64,000 nucleotides of DNA from Tilletia caries (Eukaryota > Basidiomycota > Exobasidiomycetes > Tilletiales > Tilletiaceae), in NCBI GenBank assembly GCA_032718865.1, contig JALUTQ010000038.1, forward strand, positions 434,001-498,000. The letters are read 5' to 3'. Position numbers and translations under genes: made by a program. Of the stretch, positions 11,598 through 23,013 are shown piece after piece (position 1 is the stretch's first letter; each line of letters opens with the position of its first letter). Under the pieces are notes generated by a model. It did no database searches and had not been told where the DNA came from. It saw nothing but the letters and a program-made list of their open reading frames with translations.

Positions 11598-13906
11598 ACC
11601 AACCCATCAGAGAGTCCGCTCTCCCTGACTCTGAATCAGTTCTTCGCGAACGACAGAACGATCGACTCCGCCGCGCCGGGCTCCTGCCGCCTCGTGCAAG
11701 TGAGGCGCGCCAGCAACCCCGACCCTCGGCACCGGCGCCAGGCCGTATGTCGTTCCCCACGCAAACGATACGACACCAGAGTGTTCCCATGACCTCCATC
11801 CTCTACGGCGTCGACAGAAAGATCTCGGAGATCATGAATTCAACCGGTCAAGACGACGACGACCTCCCCGGAGACAAGTCGGAGCTCACTCGCGCCGGGA
11901 TCAAGATGACCTCTCCAGAGAAATGGAAGGGAGACCGATCACTCCAGCTGTTCACCGACTGGGTTCACTCGGTAGCCCATTACTTTAAGGTTCACGCCCC
12001 GCTCTCAGAACGTCTCAAGGTTAACTTGATTGGCGGGTACCTGCTAGCCGACCCGTTGGATTGGTACTGGCGCCACGTCGCTCCTCACGCTAAATCGTGG
12101 ACCGCGACGGACGTCATGGTCGCACTCCGTCGCAACTTCTTGGTCGATGAACTCTCACGACAAGCAGCGGACAAATTCGAAAGCGCGGACCAAGGATCGA
12201 AAGATATCCACGCTTTCCAGGCATACATTCTCAAGCTCGCCGATCAGATGACTGAGTACCCCAGTCCAGTCGCTCTCAACCGTCGATTGCTCAAAGGTAT
12301 GAAAAGCAATCTGAGCGCGGCCATCATCGCCAACCGCGGCATAGATGCTGAGCTTTCGCCTTGGGAAGACATTGTGCAGGCTGCCATGGATCAAGAACGC
12401 GCCCAACGCTACGCTGGATCCATGACTAAAGCTGCACCGACTCGCACGGAAGACCGCAAGGACACTCCCCGCACTTCCCGGCTTAATCAGCCTAATCGTC
12501 CCTCGAATGGCCAGGGATTCAATCGACCAAAAGGATCGGCTCCGGTATACCGACCGATGGTTCCGGTGAACCGCCCATCGGCCGCCAGCCCCATCCGTAA
12601 CACGGCAGCTCCGGCTATGAGGCCTACAGGCGCAAAGCCTACAGACCAATGCCGTACTTGCGGCGCCTTCGGCCACTGGTCGCCGGACTGCCCAAAGCGA
12701 CTCCGCTCAAACATGCTTGACATGAAGGAATCTGAACCCGCCGATCAGGGTACAGATGACGCAGAAGAGTGCTCTGAGCCTGGCGTCATTCTCTTTCAAG
12801 AAGATGATGAAGCCCGTGATGAAGACGGGTGGCTTGACGAAGATGAAGACAGTGAGGGCCTGAACTCCAATAACATGACCGACGAGGATGATGAGACTCC
12901 TCTCATGTGCAATGGTGTCGCCCACAAAGCCCCTGCCGCCAAACCTATCGTTACGCGCGAGTCTAACGTCTCCAATGCCAAGGCTCCTTTCGGTGACGCA
13001 TCGAAGGTCTCGAAGCACCGGCCGCCGTTGGTTCATCCGATCGTAGCCAAGATCAAGATCAATGGATACGAGGCCAAAGCCTTGTTTGATTCCGGATCTA
13101 CAGCAGATCTCATTTCGGCGTCTTTTGTCGATACGCATAAATTGCCTTCGTTCAAACTGGATGAGCCCTCGCCTTTGCAACTCGCCATCACAGGTTCCCG
13201 TGGCAAGATCAACCGCGCTTGTTTCGTCAAAGTGATTCACGGCGCGTGTTCGAACAAAGAACGCTATTTTGACATCCTGAACATCGATAGGTACGATGCC
13301 ATTCTATGCACCTCTTATCAAAAAGACTTCGGTGTCTTGCTGGATGTTTCCGCCAACGAGGTCATCTACAAAACAAATCCTACCCAGTTGATCTTCAACA
13401 CCAAAGAAATTCCGACTCCAAAGAAGAAGCCGGCGCTCTTGGTCCGCAAGGCGCCTCTGTCGACTTACGGAATCTCTCACTCTAGATTCGTCAAGGATAA
13501 AGTCTTGGTCTCTCCCAAGATCGGACGCCTTGCAACAGTAAACTTTACGCGTGCAACTGAGCCTTCAGGCGTGAAGATTGTCAAGACGGTACATACCGAG
13601 ATTTGTCAGGATGATCCACTGATGCCCGCTTCACTGGCAGTATCAGTACAGGACACGATCATTGACCGTCTTCGCGATAAATGGATGACAAGCACGAAAG
13701 ACCTGTGGGGTCCACGTCCGTTGAAGCTCCCCCCCTTTTTCGGGAGATCAACCATTCAATTCCACTTATCGACGAAAATTACCGACCTACCAGTCGACCG
13801 GCCAAATGTCCGGAACAATTCCGACAAGCATACATCGACAAGATCAACACTTACACAGAAGCTGGCTGGTGGCAACGAGCCAGCGTTCCCGCTGCAATGC
13901 CAATGA
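11558..13906 (+). CDS. Retrotransposon Gag capsid, zinc knuckle and aspartic protease
   Basis: After a Pro/Arg-rich start, a retrotransposon capsid domain follows (WKGDRSLQLFTDWVHSVAHYF through the RAQRYAG region, about 11920-12420). Then come a CCHC zinc knuckle (CRTCGAFGHWSPDC, near 12650-12690), an acidic linker, and a retropepsin with active-site triplet DSG (ALFDSGSTADLIS, near 13080-13115). Gag packages element RNA and the protease cleaves the polyprotein. The frame is lost at a C7T5 run (13729-13740), after which RT continues one base back. The last approximately 50 residues of this frame are therefore not genuine. Confidence 0.85.
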   Translation: MPVLDPPVRQAPVNQPIRESALPDSESVLRERQNDRLRRAGLLPPRASEARQQPRPSAPAPGRMSFPTQTIRHQSVPMTSILYGVDRKISEIMNSTGQDDDDLPGDKSELTRAGIKMTSPEKWKGDRSLQLFTDWVHSVAHYFKVHAPLSERLKVNLIGGYLLADPLDWYWRHVAPHAKSWTATDVMVALRRNFLVDELSRQAADKFESADQGSKDIHAFQAYILKLADQMTEYPSPVALNRRLLKGMKSNLSAAIIANRGIDAELSPWEDIVQAAMDQERAQRYAGSMTKAAPTRTEDRKDTPRTSRLNQPNRPSNGQGFNRPKGSAPVYRPMVPVNRPSAASPIRNTAAPAMRPTGAKPTDQCRTCGAFGHWSPDCPKRLRSNMLDMKESEPADQGTDDAEECSEPGVILFQEDDEARDEDGWLDEDEDSEGLNSNNMTDEDDETPLMCNGVAHKAPAAKPIVTRESNVSNAKAPFGDASKVSKHRPPLVHPIVAKIKINGYEAKALFDSGSTADLISASFVDTHKLPSFKLDEPSPLQLAITGSRGKINRACFVKVIHGACSNKERYFDILNIDRYDAILCTSYQKDFGVLLDVSANEVIYKTNPTQLIFNTKEIPTPKKKPALLVRKAPLSTYGISHSRFVKDKVLVSPKIGRLATVNFTRATEPSGVKIVKTVHTEICQDDPLMPASLAVSVQDTIIDRLRDKWMTSTKDLWGPRPLKLPPFFGRSTIQFHLSTKITDLPVDRPNVRNNSDKHTSTRSTLTQKLAGGNEPAFPLQCQ

Positions 13907-16808
13907 TGCCAATCCCCAAAAAGGATAACCGTATTCGTACGGTAGTCGACGCAAGGCAACGCAACGACAACACTCACAAGGATGTCACTCCGTTTCCCGA
14001 TCAAGACGTGATTCGACGTGACGTAGCTCGAGCAAAGTTCCGCTCCAAGCTGGATCAAGCCGACTTCTTCGAGCAAATCCGTATCATCCCAGAGGATGTC
14101 GGAAAGACGGCGTTTGCTACGCCATTCGGCACTTTTTGTCAGCCTCGTGGCTCAGCAAGGAGACTGTAACGTCCCTAGTACAGCCCAGCAGCTGATGATG
14201 TTCCTCTTCCGAGAAATCATCGGCAGGTTTGCCCACGCGTACTTGGACGATATCTTTATATTTTTCCGACACTCTAGAAGAACATGAGGAGCACCTTGCC
14301 ACCGTGTTCGACATACTCAGGCGGGCTGAGCTCTACCTCTCGAAGGACAAAAATGGATCTATATTCGAAGTCCATGATTTGTCTAGGGCACGTTATTGAT
14401 GATAACGGCCTACATGCGGATGAGGATAAACTGAGCAAGATTATCGCCTGGAAGGAGATGAGTACAGTCAAAGAGGTTCAGCGTTTTCTTGAACTGGTCC
14501 AGTACCTTGCCCAGTTCTTCCCAAACCTTTCCACAATGACGAGCCCCATCTCCAAGCTCACGCAGAAAGGACAGCCGTTCGAATGGGGTCCCTTACAGGT
14601 CGCGTGTCTGGCGCAACTACAACGCGCTGCCGCCAACGCTCCCATTCTGAAACCAATCGATCCGGCACACAATAAAGAGCCTATCTTTGTTGTTACCGAC
14701 GCCTCCACGTCTGGCGTCGGTGGCCTGTACGGCCAGGGCCAAACCTGGCAAACAATGCGGCCCGCTGGGTTCCACAGCCGCAAGTTCAACTCTGCGCAAA
14801 TGAACTATCGAACGTATGAGCAAGAGCTGCTTGCCGTGCTTGAGGCGTTGATGAAATGGGAGGACCAACTGCTAGGACGGCAGTTCACAATCATCACGGA
14901 CCACCGCAGCCTTGAGTATCTACAGACTCAGAAGACACTCAGCGGTCGACAAATTCGCTGGCTTGAATACCTCTCGCGTTTCACATATACCATTCAGTAT
15001 GTAGCTGGTGAAACAAATGTGGTCGCAGACTACCTCTCCCGCTTCTGGGAAGACCCAAAGGTCCCTTCGGAGCCTCACGACTATGTCAACGCCGACGCGC
15101 GCCTCAGCGATGACGACGACGGTCCTCCAAACTTGTATACTGCTGCGATCCGGCGCAACACAACGGGCGCCAACAACGGGCGTCGGCAAGTCTCGGCACC
15201 CAACGCCGCCGAACACACGCCGCCTACTCGACCATCTCTACCTGATGCGATCAAAACCGCCATCGACGTCAATGGTCTCGGCGACGACCTCTCTCCTGCC
15301 ATCCAAGCCGGCTACGATAGCGACATATTCTTCCGCATCATCTGGTCCAAACCTGAAGACCACACCGTCCACTTCGAGGTCGAGGACGAGTTCCTGTGGC
15401 GCAAGCAAGATGATGGCAGTCGCACTCTTTGCATCCCAGGGGCCCTTTTTAAAGGTAGGAGGGTGACGGAGCTTCTGATCGACAGTACTCACAAAGGCCT
15501 TGGACACCTTGGTTCACTTAAGACTCTCACAGAACTCCGCAGATACTACTTCTGGCCTCGCATGGTCAAAGACGTTGAAGCGTTTGTCAAATCCTGTGGA
15601 CCCTGCGCGGTTACCAAGACATCACCCACATCCCCTCAAGGCAAGCTCCATACCATTCGTGTCCCGGACACACCATGGAAAGGCATGGCCATCGACTTCT
15701 TCGGACCGTTGCCCTTGACGGAAGATGGCTTTGACTTCCTATTGGTTGTCATTTGTTTGTACAGTTCAATGGTACATCTCATTCCGACAACGACAACAGT
15801 CACCGCTTCGGGGTCTGCCAAGCTCACCTACGACGGGATCTACCGACTCCACGGTTTGCCAGAGAGCATCATCTCTGACCAAGACACACGCTGGAAGTCA
15901 ACGTTCTGGCAAGAACTCCACCGCCTTCAAGGAACAAGGTTGCGCTTCTCGACAGCGTACCATCCCGAGACTGACGGCGCCACCGAACGGGCCAACCGAA
16001 CCGCCATCCAGATCCTGCGATCCATGGTCAGCGCTGACCAGAAGGACTGGAAGGATCGGCTGACAGCTGCCGAGTTCGCAATGAACTCACAAACGAACCA
16101 GACCACTGGATTCAGCCCCTTCGAAATGCTTTACGGTTTCAACCCAGTCATGGTTCCGAACCCTGCATCCTCCAGCAAGATCAGCCCATTCAAAGGCGTT
16201 CGACAGTACCACGAAAAGATCAAGCTCAACATGATGGCTGCTCACGACAGCATCATCGCCTCTCGCACCCGACAGACCACGCAAGCTAATAAGCGTCGGT
16301 CAGTCACAGAACCGTACCAGGTAGGCGACTTGGTCTACTTGTCCACCAAGAATCTTAAGTTTCCAACAGGACGAGCATCTAAGTTACTGCCACGATACCT
16401 TGGCCCGTACAAGATCGCCAAGTGTCTTGTGGAGCAGGATGCATTCACCATTGAGTTACCTAAAGAACTAAAGGATCGCCGGATCCACCCAACGTTTCAC
16501 AGTAGCCTCCTGAAGCCTCACGTACCGAACGACGATAAGTTGTTTCCTGGTCGTGAACCAAAAAGCATTTTTATGACTTTGGTACAAATGAGGATGAAGA
16601 GTGGCAAGTGGAAGATGTCCTCGGTCATCGTTGGCTATCCGCCCGCCTTCAGCTGCTTGTACTATGGTCGACTGGAGAGAACACCTGGGAGCCAATTGAG
16701 AATTGCAACCGACTCTCTGTGCTGGACAAGTACTTGGAGCTTCATGGTGTACACCAGCCCGACATGCTACCTCAAGGTACTCACACCTCAGGCTTGGTCA
16801 GATCATAA
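13681..16808 (+). pseudogene. Retrotransposon Pol: RT, RNase H, integrase, chromodomain (frameshifted)
   Basis: RT begins LFREINHSIPLIDENYRP, has TVVDARQRN and SKLDQADFFEQI, and carries catalytic AYLDDIFIF near 14240-14265. RNase H shows FVVTDASTSGVGG (near 14690), TYEQELLAVLEAL and ITDHRSLEYL. Integrase has an HHCC finger (HLGS...CGPC), DDE residues at AIDFFG, SDQDTRW and PETDGATERAN, and a GPYKI-type C-terminal domain. A chromodomain (VEDVLGHRW, LLVLWSTGENTWEPIEN) follows at 16600-16730, so it is a chromovirus. Four one-base shifts are seen: T5 near 14135, T5 near 14265, A5 near 14350 and T5 near 16570. In each, four bases would keep the frame. Confidence 0.9.
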
Positions 16809-16833
16809 ACGTGCAGCACGTGATACGATCTGA

Positions 16834-17397
<564 letters not shown>

Positions 17398-17680
17398 TGA
17401 CTTATACACACAGTCACACACTTCTGATCCTCGGATCCCTCCTCGCACTCCTCGCGACAACACTCCTCACCCTTCCTACTCTCCCAACGACTCTCTGGTC
17501 ATCAAGGACGAACAAGAGGATCCGGTTCTGCAGTCTTTCGGTTTCTACACTCAAGAACGGCTCCCGAACGGCGAAACCGATTCCGAACAAGATGGCGACC
17601 CACTTCCCTTTGTTCCTCAGTCACAGCACATTCAAACCGCCGTCGACACCGCCCTTCACTACGTATTTAGTACCTTCTCA

Positions 17681-18070
17681 ATGATGTCAGCTAATACTAG
17701 GGCTTGTTACTTTATGTACATGAAGCCGTTTCTCCGTCCTGAGCTGGAGGAAGCGGTTGCCCAAGCAACTGCTCAGCTCCAGGCTGAGAATGATCGACTT
17801 ACGGCCGAGAACGAGCGCCTCGACCGACACCTTCGAGCCCGACTCCGACTCGCCGGCTCCCGGTTTTACTTTCTTCCGGAATCCCGGTGGTCTCAACAGT
17901 CGTGGTCTCGCCACTCACTCCGCCAACTCAACCACGCGGACGGGGTCAACATGGCGGCCCAACTTATTGTAGCTGCCGATGGTAAAACTCACCACCCCTA
18001 TCTCCTCCACAACCCCGCTTACCGCTACTGTCTCCGCCGCTTTGCCCCCTACTCCCACTCTCACCCTTAA
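17681..18070 (+). CDS. Extra ORF of the LTR element (unknown)
   Basis: This 129-codon frame between pol and the polypurine tract is not a usual Ty3 component. It has a short coiled-coil-like stretch (LEEAVAQATAQLQAENDRL, then TAENERLDRHL). The same frame is open, without an ATG, upstream to the CA repeat. There it reads an acidic segment (SLVIKDEQEDPVLQSFGFY, near 17490-17545), so the true product may be longer or spliced. I recognise no envelope protein or other family. An internal TATA box lies about 430 bp upstream. Confidence 0.4.
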   Translation: MMSANTRACYFMYMKPFLRPELEEAVAQATAQLQAENDRLTAENERLDRHLRARLRLAGSRFYFLPESRWSQQSWSRHSLRQLNHADGVNMAAQLIVAADGKTHHPYLLHNPAYRYCLRRFAPYSHSHP

Positions 18071-18205
18071 AGTTTCTCACTGCTCCCTTTGTCTCTCCAC
18101 TATGCTCCCTCCACAAAAGATTTCCCTCTTTCTTGACTTCTTCAAAAATTACACTTTGGTGAAAAAAAACTCTTTTGACTGACATGTCAGCCCAGAAGGG
18201 GAGGA

Positions 18206-19235
18206 TGTAAGGTGTCTGACATATGTAGGTGCCACGCGTACATTATTCAGCACCTCACAAGTTAACATTTCTATCCTCTCACCCGTACCGACGCGTGGTG
18301 ACCGACGCGTGGTGCGGGTTGTTTTTCTCTGCGCGCGCGATATGTGGTGCGCGTTGTTTTTTTATTTTTCTCACCTGAGACGCGCCGCGCGTCGACAATT
18401 GTCACGTGGCGCGTGTGGTGTGCGACGCGTGGTGCGCGTTGGTTTCTCAGGCGCCCAACGCGTGGTGTGCGTCACGTGCCACATATGGTGCGTGTTGTTT
18501 ACAATTTTTGGTGAAGTGTTGGTTCACGCGAATTTACCATCGAAACACATTTTTCGCGTGGTGAACCAACGCTCACCATGCGCACCGCGCGCACCACTCA
18601 CCACCGCTTCCTCTCACCTCACCTCGCCACACTCACACTTCCCCTTTGACTCGTCCCTGCTCCCATGATGACTGTATGACTGTGTATGTATTTAGCCCGT
18701 GTCAAAGGATGACTGTGTATTGACTGCTGGGTGATTTATGGTGACTGTTGGATGACTACTATCTGACGCGTCAGTTGTCACGTGGCTGTGACTCTTGTGA
18801 CTCACCAGCACACCGACGCATCCACATCACCACACCTCAGCGCAGCGCACACCACACAATGCGCTGCGCATCAGGGGCACCATGAAAGGTATAAAAGGAG
18901 CGCCCTCGCCGCCCTTCTTCCCTTCTGGTCCCCCCAGCTCTTTCCTTTCACACTCCCAGACAACTAACTTAGCAATCACAGATCATTGCAGAGTTAAAGT
19001 CTACTGTGTGAAGTCTGAGTCTCATAAAGTTTCATCAAGTGATTGAGAGAGCCACTTTCACCCACACACCTGTAGGACCACTGGTATACTGGTTAGTTAT
19101 CTAAACATAGTAGCATAGGCCAAAGTTCAGCAGCGCGTCACTTCTGTCTCTATACAACGAGCGGTACTACGCGTCCGACTGTCCAACACCAATTCTATTG
19201 TGTTTGCAACGACCTTATAACTAGGAAATCTTACA
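18206..19235 (+). repeat. 3' LTR
   Basis: It is identical in reading to the 5' LTR except for homopolymer runs: T5 to T7, T4 to T5 three times, and C9 to C6. It is preceded by the purine tract AGAAGGGGAGGA and followed by TATGG. Confidence 0.92.
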
Positions 19236-19240
19236 TATGG
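19236..19240. repeat. LTR-element target-site duplication, right (TATGG)
   Basis: It matches 10051-10055. After it the LINE sequence resumes (CATGCCAAAG...). Confidence 0.85.
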
Positions 19241-20326
19241 CATGCCAAAGTGCCCATGGGTGGCCGATCCGTAGTGCCGTCTTTGCCCCTCGGACCCCCT
19301 GCAGGTCGTTCGGTTTCCCTCAATGGGATACCCCACCCCTTCTCCTCAAAACCGCCGAAACAAGGACCCGCGCTCCACGACTGCTGGAACGCACACTGGC
19401 AACATCTTCCCCCTCCAGTTCGGACCACGCTCATGGCTTGGGGTACGACAGCTCCGCCGTCAGCTGATCTCAAAGATCGATCGGCACCTTCCTCCCACGG
19501 ATGGACCCCCACCATTCAGGACCCGCTCGCTAAGGCATTTCCATGGGCTTCCCTCACCGTCTTTGGATCCCCGTTGCCCAACGTCAGTACTTCCTTCGTT
19601 CGGCAACAACTACAAGCACGCCGAGGCTCGCGCCGCCCCAAATGGCCCCAACAGCCGGGCTCGACTCTCGACGACGCCGCCTGGAAGGGCATCTGGACGC
19701 TCCTCCGTCGACTACCTTTGTCCGCCATCGTCCGCACCACATCCGTCTTGATTCTCAACAAAAACGTGTGGACATACCACGACAAAGAAGGTGACGGTAA
19801 TCGAAGGTGCCCTGCTGGCTGCGGCGGGGAAGACGGCGTTAACCACGGATACTTCGAATGCCCTGGCGCAGTAGCGGTCTGGGAAGAATGCCTCCCCCTC
19901 CTGACTGCGCTCGGCTGCCCGACTCCTACCAACTTCTCGGCCAGCGGAATCCTCCGATGCGACGGCGTCCCTCCACCCATGCGACCCCGCTTCGGACTAT
20001 GGATGGCAGTGGTACTGCACATGCTTTATATCTGTCGACATCAAGTTGCCTCGTCCGCGCGGGCTCATAACCTGTCCATCCATTTTGACCACATCACTGA
20101 CTTTGACGTCCTTTCAAACACCACAGGTATCCTTGCAGATCTGCTCGCATCGGCGTGGGAACGAGTGCTCAAAGCCTCGGCTTCGCATCGCCCTCATGCG
20201 ATCTCGAACTTCAACAAGATATGGGTTTGCGGTGGCTCTTTTCTTCGGTTCGACGATGACAAACTCTTCTTTTCCGCAGTATCGACTCGACCTCTATCGT
20301 CTGCAACAACCGAGGCGGGCCTTTGA
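19241..20326 (+). pseudogene. LINE ORF2 C-terminal part with zinc-binding tail
   Basis: This is the LINE frame resumed after the LTR element. It includes a linker (TLDDAAWKGIWTLLRRLPLS) and a CCHC-type zf-RVT motif (CPAGCGGEDGVNHGYFEC, about 19810-19860), followed by AVAVWEECLPLL. Such tails follow the RT in LINEs and bind nucleic acid. It ends in TGA at 20324-20326. As an isolated frame it has no start of its own, because its upstream part lies beyond the 9.2-kb insertion. Confidence 0.8.
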
Positions 20327-20856
20327 GTCGTGCAGCGCCGTACACCTCGAAGGTGTGGCCCTCCGCAGGGCTCGGCAAGCCTTCGTTGTCGTGGCGAGGA
20401 TGACGGGGATGGTGAGTGCATACTAATGTTCTTGCCTTCGATATTTTCCTCTCTCCCCCCCTTTCACAGGTACCAGCATACCGACACGAGGACACCAAGG
20501 GAACGAATCTCTCCGACTGCCGGTCCTTCGGAAGATGCGACCCTCTCCCTCTCCCGGTCATCAGATGCCAGGTGCCGAGAAAACCACTTCTCTTGCCCCC
20601 CTCCGGTACAGCTTCGACTTTCCCTCAAGACGGTCGTTGTGATGGCCGAGGACTTCAAGGATAATGCCCCCCCCCCTCTAGGAGCTCAGCGTTGACGACT
20701 ACCCTCCCTTCTTCTTCTTTCTGTTTCTTTGCACATTCCTTTCATGCTCTCCTTGCCGTTTTTCCTCCGTTCCTCTTCTATTTCTATGGCTTGCGTATGT
20801 AATCGGTCCCTGGCCCTTGGCCCACATTCTAAATCGAACCATGTAGCAAAAAAACG
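20327..20856 (+). other. LINE 3' untranslated region and A-tail
   Basis: The region between the LINE stop and its target duplication ends in an A-run (GCAAAAAAACG). A stretch with GTGAGT, TACTAAT and CAG (20411-20470) resembles an intron, but no convincing exon follows. I treat it as part of the LINE. Confidence 0.55.
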
Positions 20857-20869
20857 ACCATAGATCGGG
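20857..20869. repeat. LINE target-site duplication, right copy
   Basis: It matches the 13-bp word at 7054-7066 and directly follows the LINE A-tail. Confidence 0.8.
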
Positions 20870-20976
20870 ACATTCACCCGTTCTCGCCCTCACTTCATCA
20901 CCACGCTTCGTCGCTGCAACGAGAGCGACCACAGGTGGCAAGCGAAGAGATACGCATAACGAAAGGGTGTAGGACA

Positions 20977-22568
20977 ATGGAGGAAGTCGAAAGGCCTGCA
21001 TCATTGGTAGGCTTCCGCCTCGAGCGAATCTTGAATCAAGGTGAAGCCTCTCTCCTACCGGAAGCCCGCTGATGTCTTTCTCCCCGTTCTCCTTCGTACC
21101 TAACAATTCTTACCTTCTCTTCCCACCCCTCTCCCTGCGCCTTCCCTATTCTTCCCCCCCCCTCCGAACAGATGCCAGAATCCACTCAGCGAGCCTGCTA
21201 GGCTCCATGCCCCCCCTCTCCACAGACGCCGGCACAGACAGGGAGCAAGTCATCCTCAACATCGAAAAGACGCACTTCTCGAACGACTTCTACGCAGCCA
21301 TCGGCGGCGACGCGTCCCCCTCCACCGCCGACTCGAAAGACGAAGCGTTTGCCAGATTGTCCAGTCTTGGTCAGAATGATGTGTACACTTGGCTCGTCGG
21401 CTGGCTTCGTCCTCCGAGTGATTCGGCTGATGGTACGGCTTCGGACAGGGGTGCCGACGTCAAGATGACTCTGATACGACCGGTTACGGAAACTGTGAGT
21501 TCCAATTTCCCTTGCCACTTGAGGATATGCAACGATGGAGAAGAGGGGCTGAACGGGAGCTTTCCCTTCTTCGTACTGTCCTTGGCAGCATATCCTCAAA
21601 TACTCCGCGCAAGACAAGTATCTGTTCCGAGGTGAGCTTGAAACCTCAGTAGGCGCCATCCATTCGAGGGGCATGCGACGAACTTAACCTTCTGCGTTTG
21701 GATGTGTGCCCTGAAGAAACGCCCGAGGTTTATGAAGGAGTCGTCAAACCATGGATACGTTCCCAACCCGCCTCTCGCATAAACTGGTACGTGAACCATC
21801 ATCCCAATGTTGGCAGCCGCTGTAAAAGGCCATCAATGAATTCATTCTCATCCAATCCCCCCTCGCAGGGTCTACAACATACTCGACAAGCTCAAAGAGA
21901 AGGACAGCATAATCTACGAAGAACCCAGTCCCGAATCAGGCTTCATTGTAAGGATAATCCCCATCCCAATTTTCCCCCCATTCACATTCACAGAAGGGGC
22001 CCGCTCAATTCCTCATCCCTCCCTCTTAACCCAGATCGTCCCGGATCTGAAATGGGACCAACAAACGCTCTCGTCCCTCTACCTCGTCGCCATCGTGCAC
22101 AACCGCTCCCTCCGATCGCTGCGCGATCTGAGGAGGGAACACGTACCTATGCTCCGGGCCATCGGGCACGCGGCGGAGCGCGTTGCGAAGGATCGGTATG
22201 GAGTCAAGCCGGGCATGGGTGGGGGAAGCTCCAGCGTGCGTTGTTTCTTGCATTACCAACCTACGTACTAGTGAGTTCCATGCGGCTTCCCGGCTCCTTC
22301 TTTCGCTTTTTCCAGCCTGTGTTTGACGTGAAACACCCCGCTGATTTCGCCTTCCTCCTCGTGCCGTCCTAGCCATCTGCACGTCCACATCCTGCATGCG
22401 TCGCACGTCTCATACACCGGCGCCATCGTGGGGCAGGCCCACCTGCTGGACGACGTTATCGACTTGCTGGAGCTCGGGGTCGATTTTGGGAAGCGGACGT
22501 TGACGTATGCGCTGGGCGAGCGGCATGAGCTTTGGGGTGTTCTCGCTGATGCGAAGGTGTTGGAGTAA
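20977..22568 (+). CDS. DCS1: Scavenger mRNA-decapping enzyme (DcpS/Dcs1)
   Basis: This HIT-family pyrophosphatase hydrolyses the m7GpppN cap left after 3'-5' mRNA decay. I assemble seven exons: 20977-21040, 21172-21494, 21589-21631, 21717-21786, 21869-21947, 22035-22270 and 22373-22568 (336 residues, near family length). The N-terminal swapped domain begins MEEVERPASLVGFRLERILN. The middle has IIYEEPSPESGF and IVPDLKWD, typical of DcpS. The C-terminal histidine triad reads HLHVHILHASH, split from QPTYY by the last intron. All phases agree. The start is the first ATG in frame, 108 bp after the LINE target duplication, so the LINE inserted just upstream of this gene. Intron 1 has a long C-rich pyrimidine tract. 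Confidence 0.92.
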
Positions 22569-23013
22569 GAGGGTTGAGCTCTGCTTTCCAGGTCGGGATC
22601 TTGCTTCGTGTCGGACTTGCTCTGTTTACAAGACGTCTCCACTATGTTCTTCCTTGTGGTCCACAGCCTTCCTTTGTGTTCTGGACACATCCAAGTCTGC
22701 TCGCTCCGGTTCAACTTCCTCAAACGAAGCCTGCCTCGCGGCGAATGTGTACTTGAAAACTGCGAGTGAACGTCGACGCTGGATTCGTTGAACGACTGAC
22801 CCCGTCGGCGAGGTATATATATAATGGAGGGCAAAAAAAACACGGTTGAAACAGTGTGGAAGGCAGAAAATGCGAAGAGTGGCGAATAAAGAGAAGGTGT
22901 TGGCAAGATGCAGGACCTAAGGATTGGAGGTGGATTGTTCAGGTTTTTTTTTGGGGGGGGGGGGGGAATGGCGAGAGTTGGGATTGAAGACCTTGCTCTT
23001 CCCTCTAGGCAAT
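22569..23013. other. Convergent 3' region between DcpS and the hydrolase
   Basis: No gene is seen. A T8/G14 run lies at about 22943-22966. A TATATATATA word at 22814 is in the probable 3' UTR. Confidence 0.5.
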
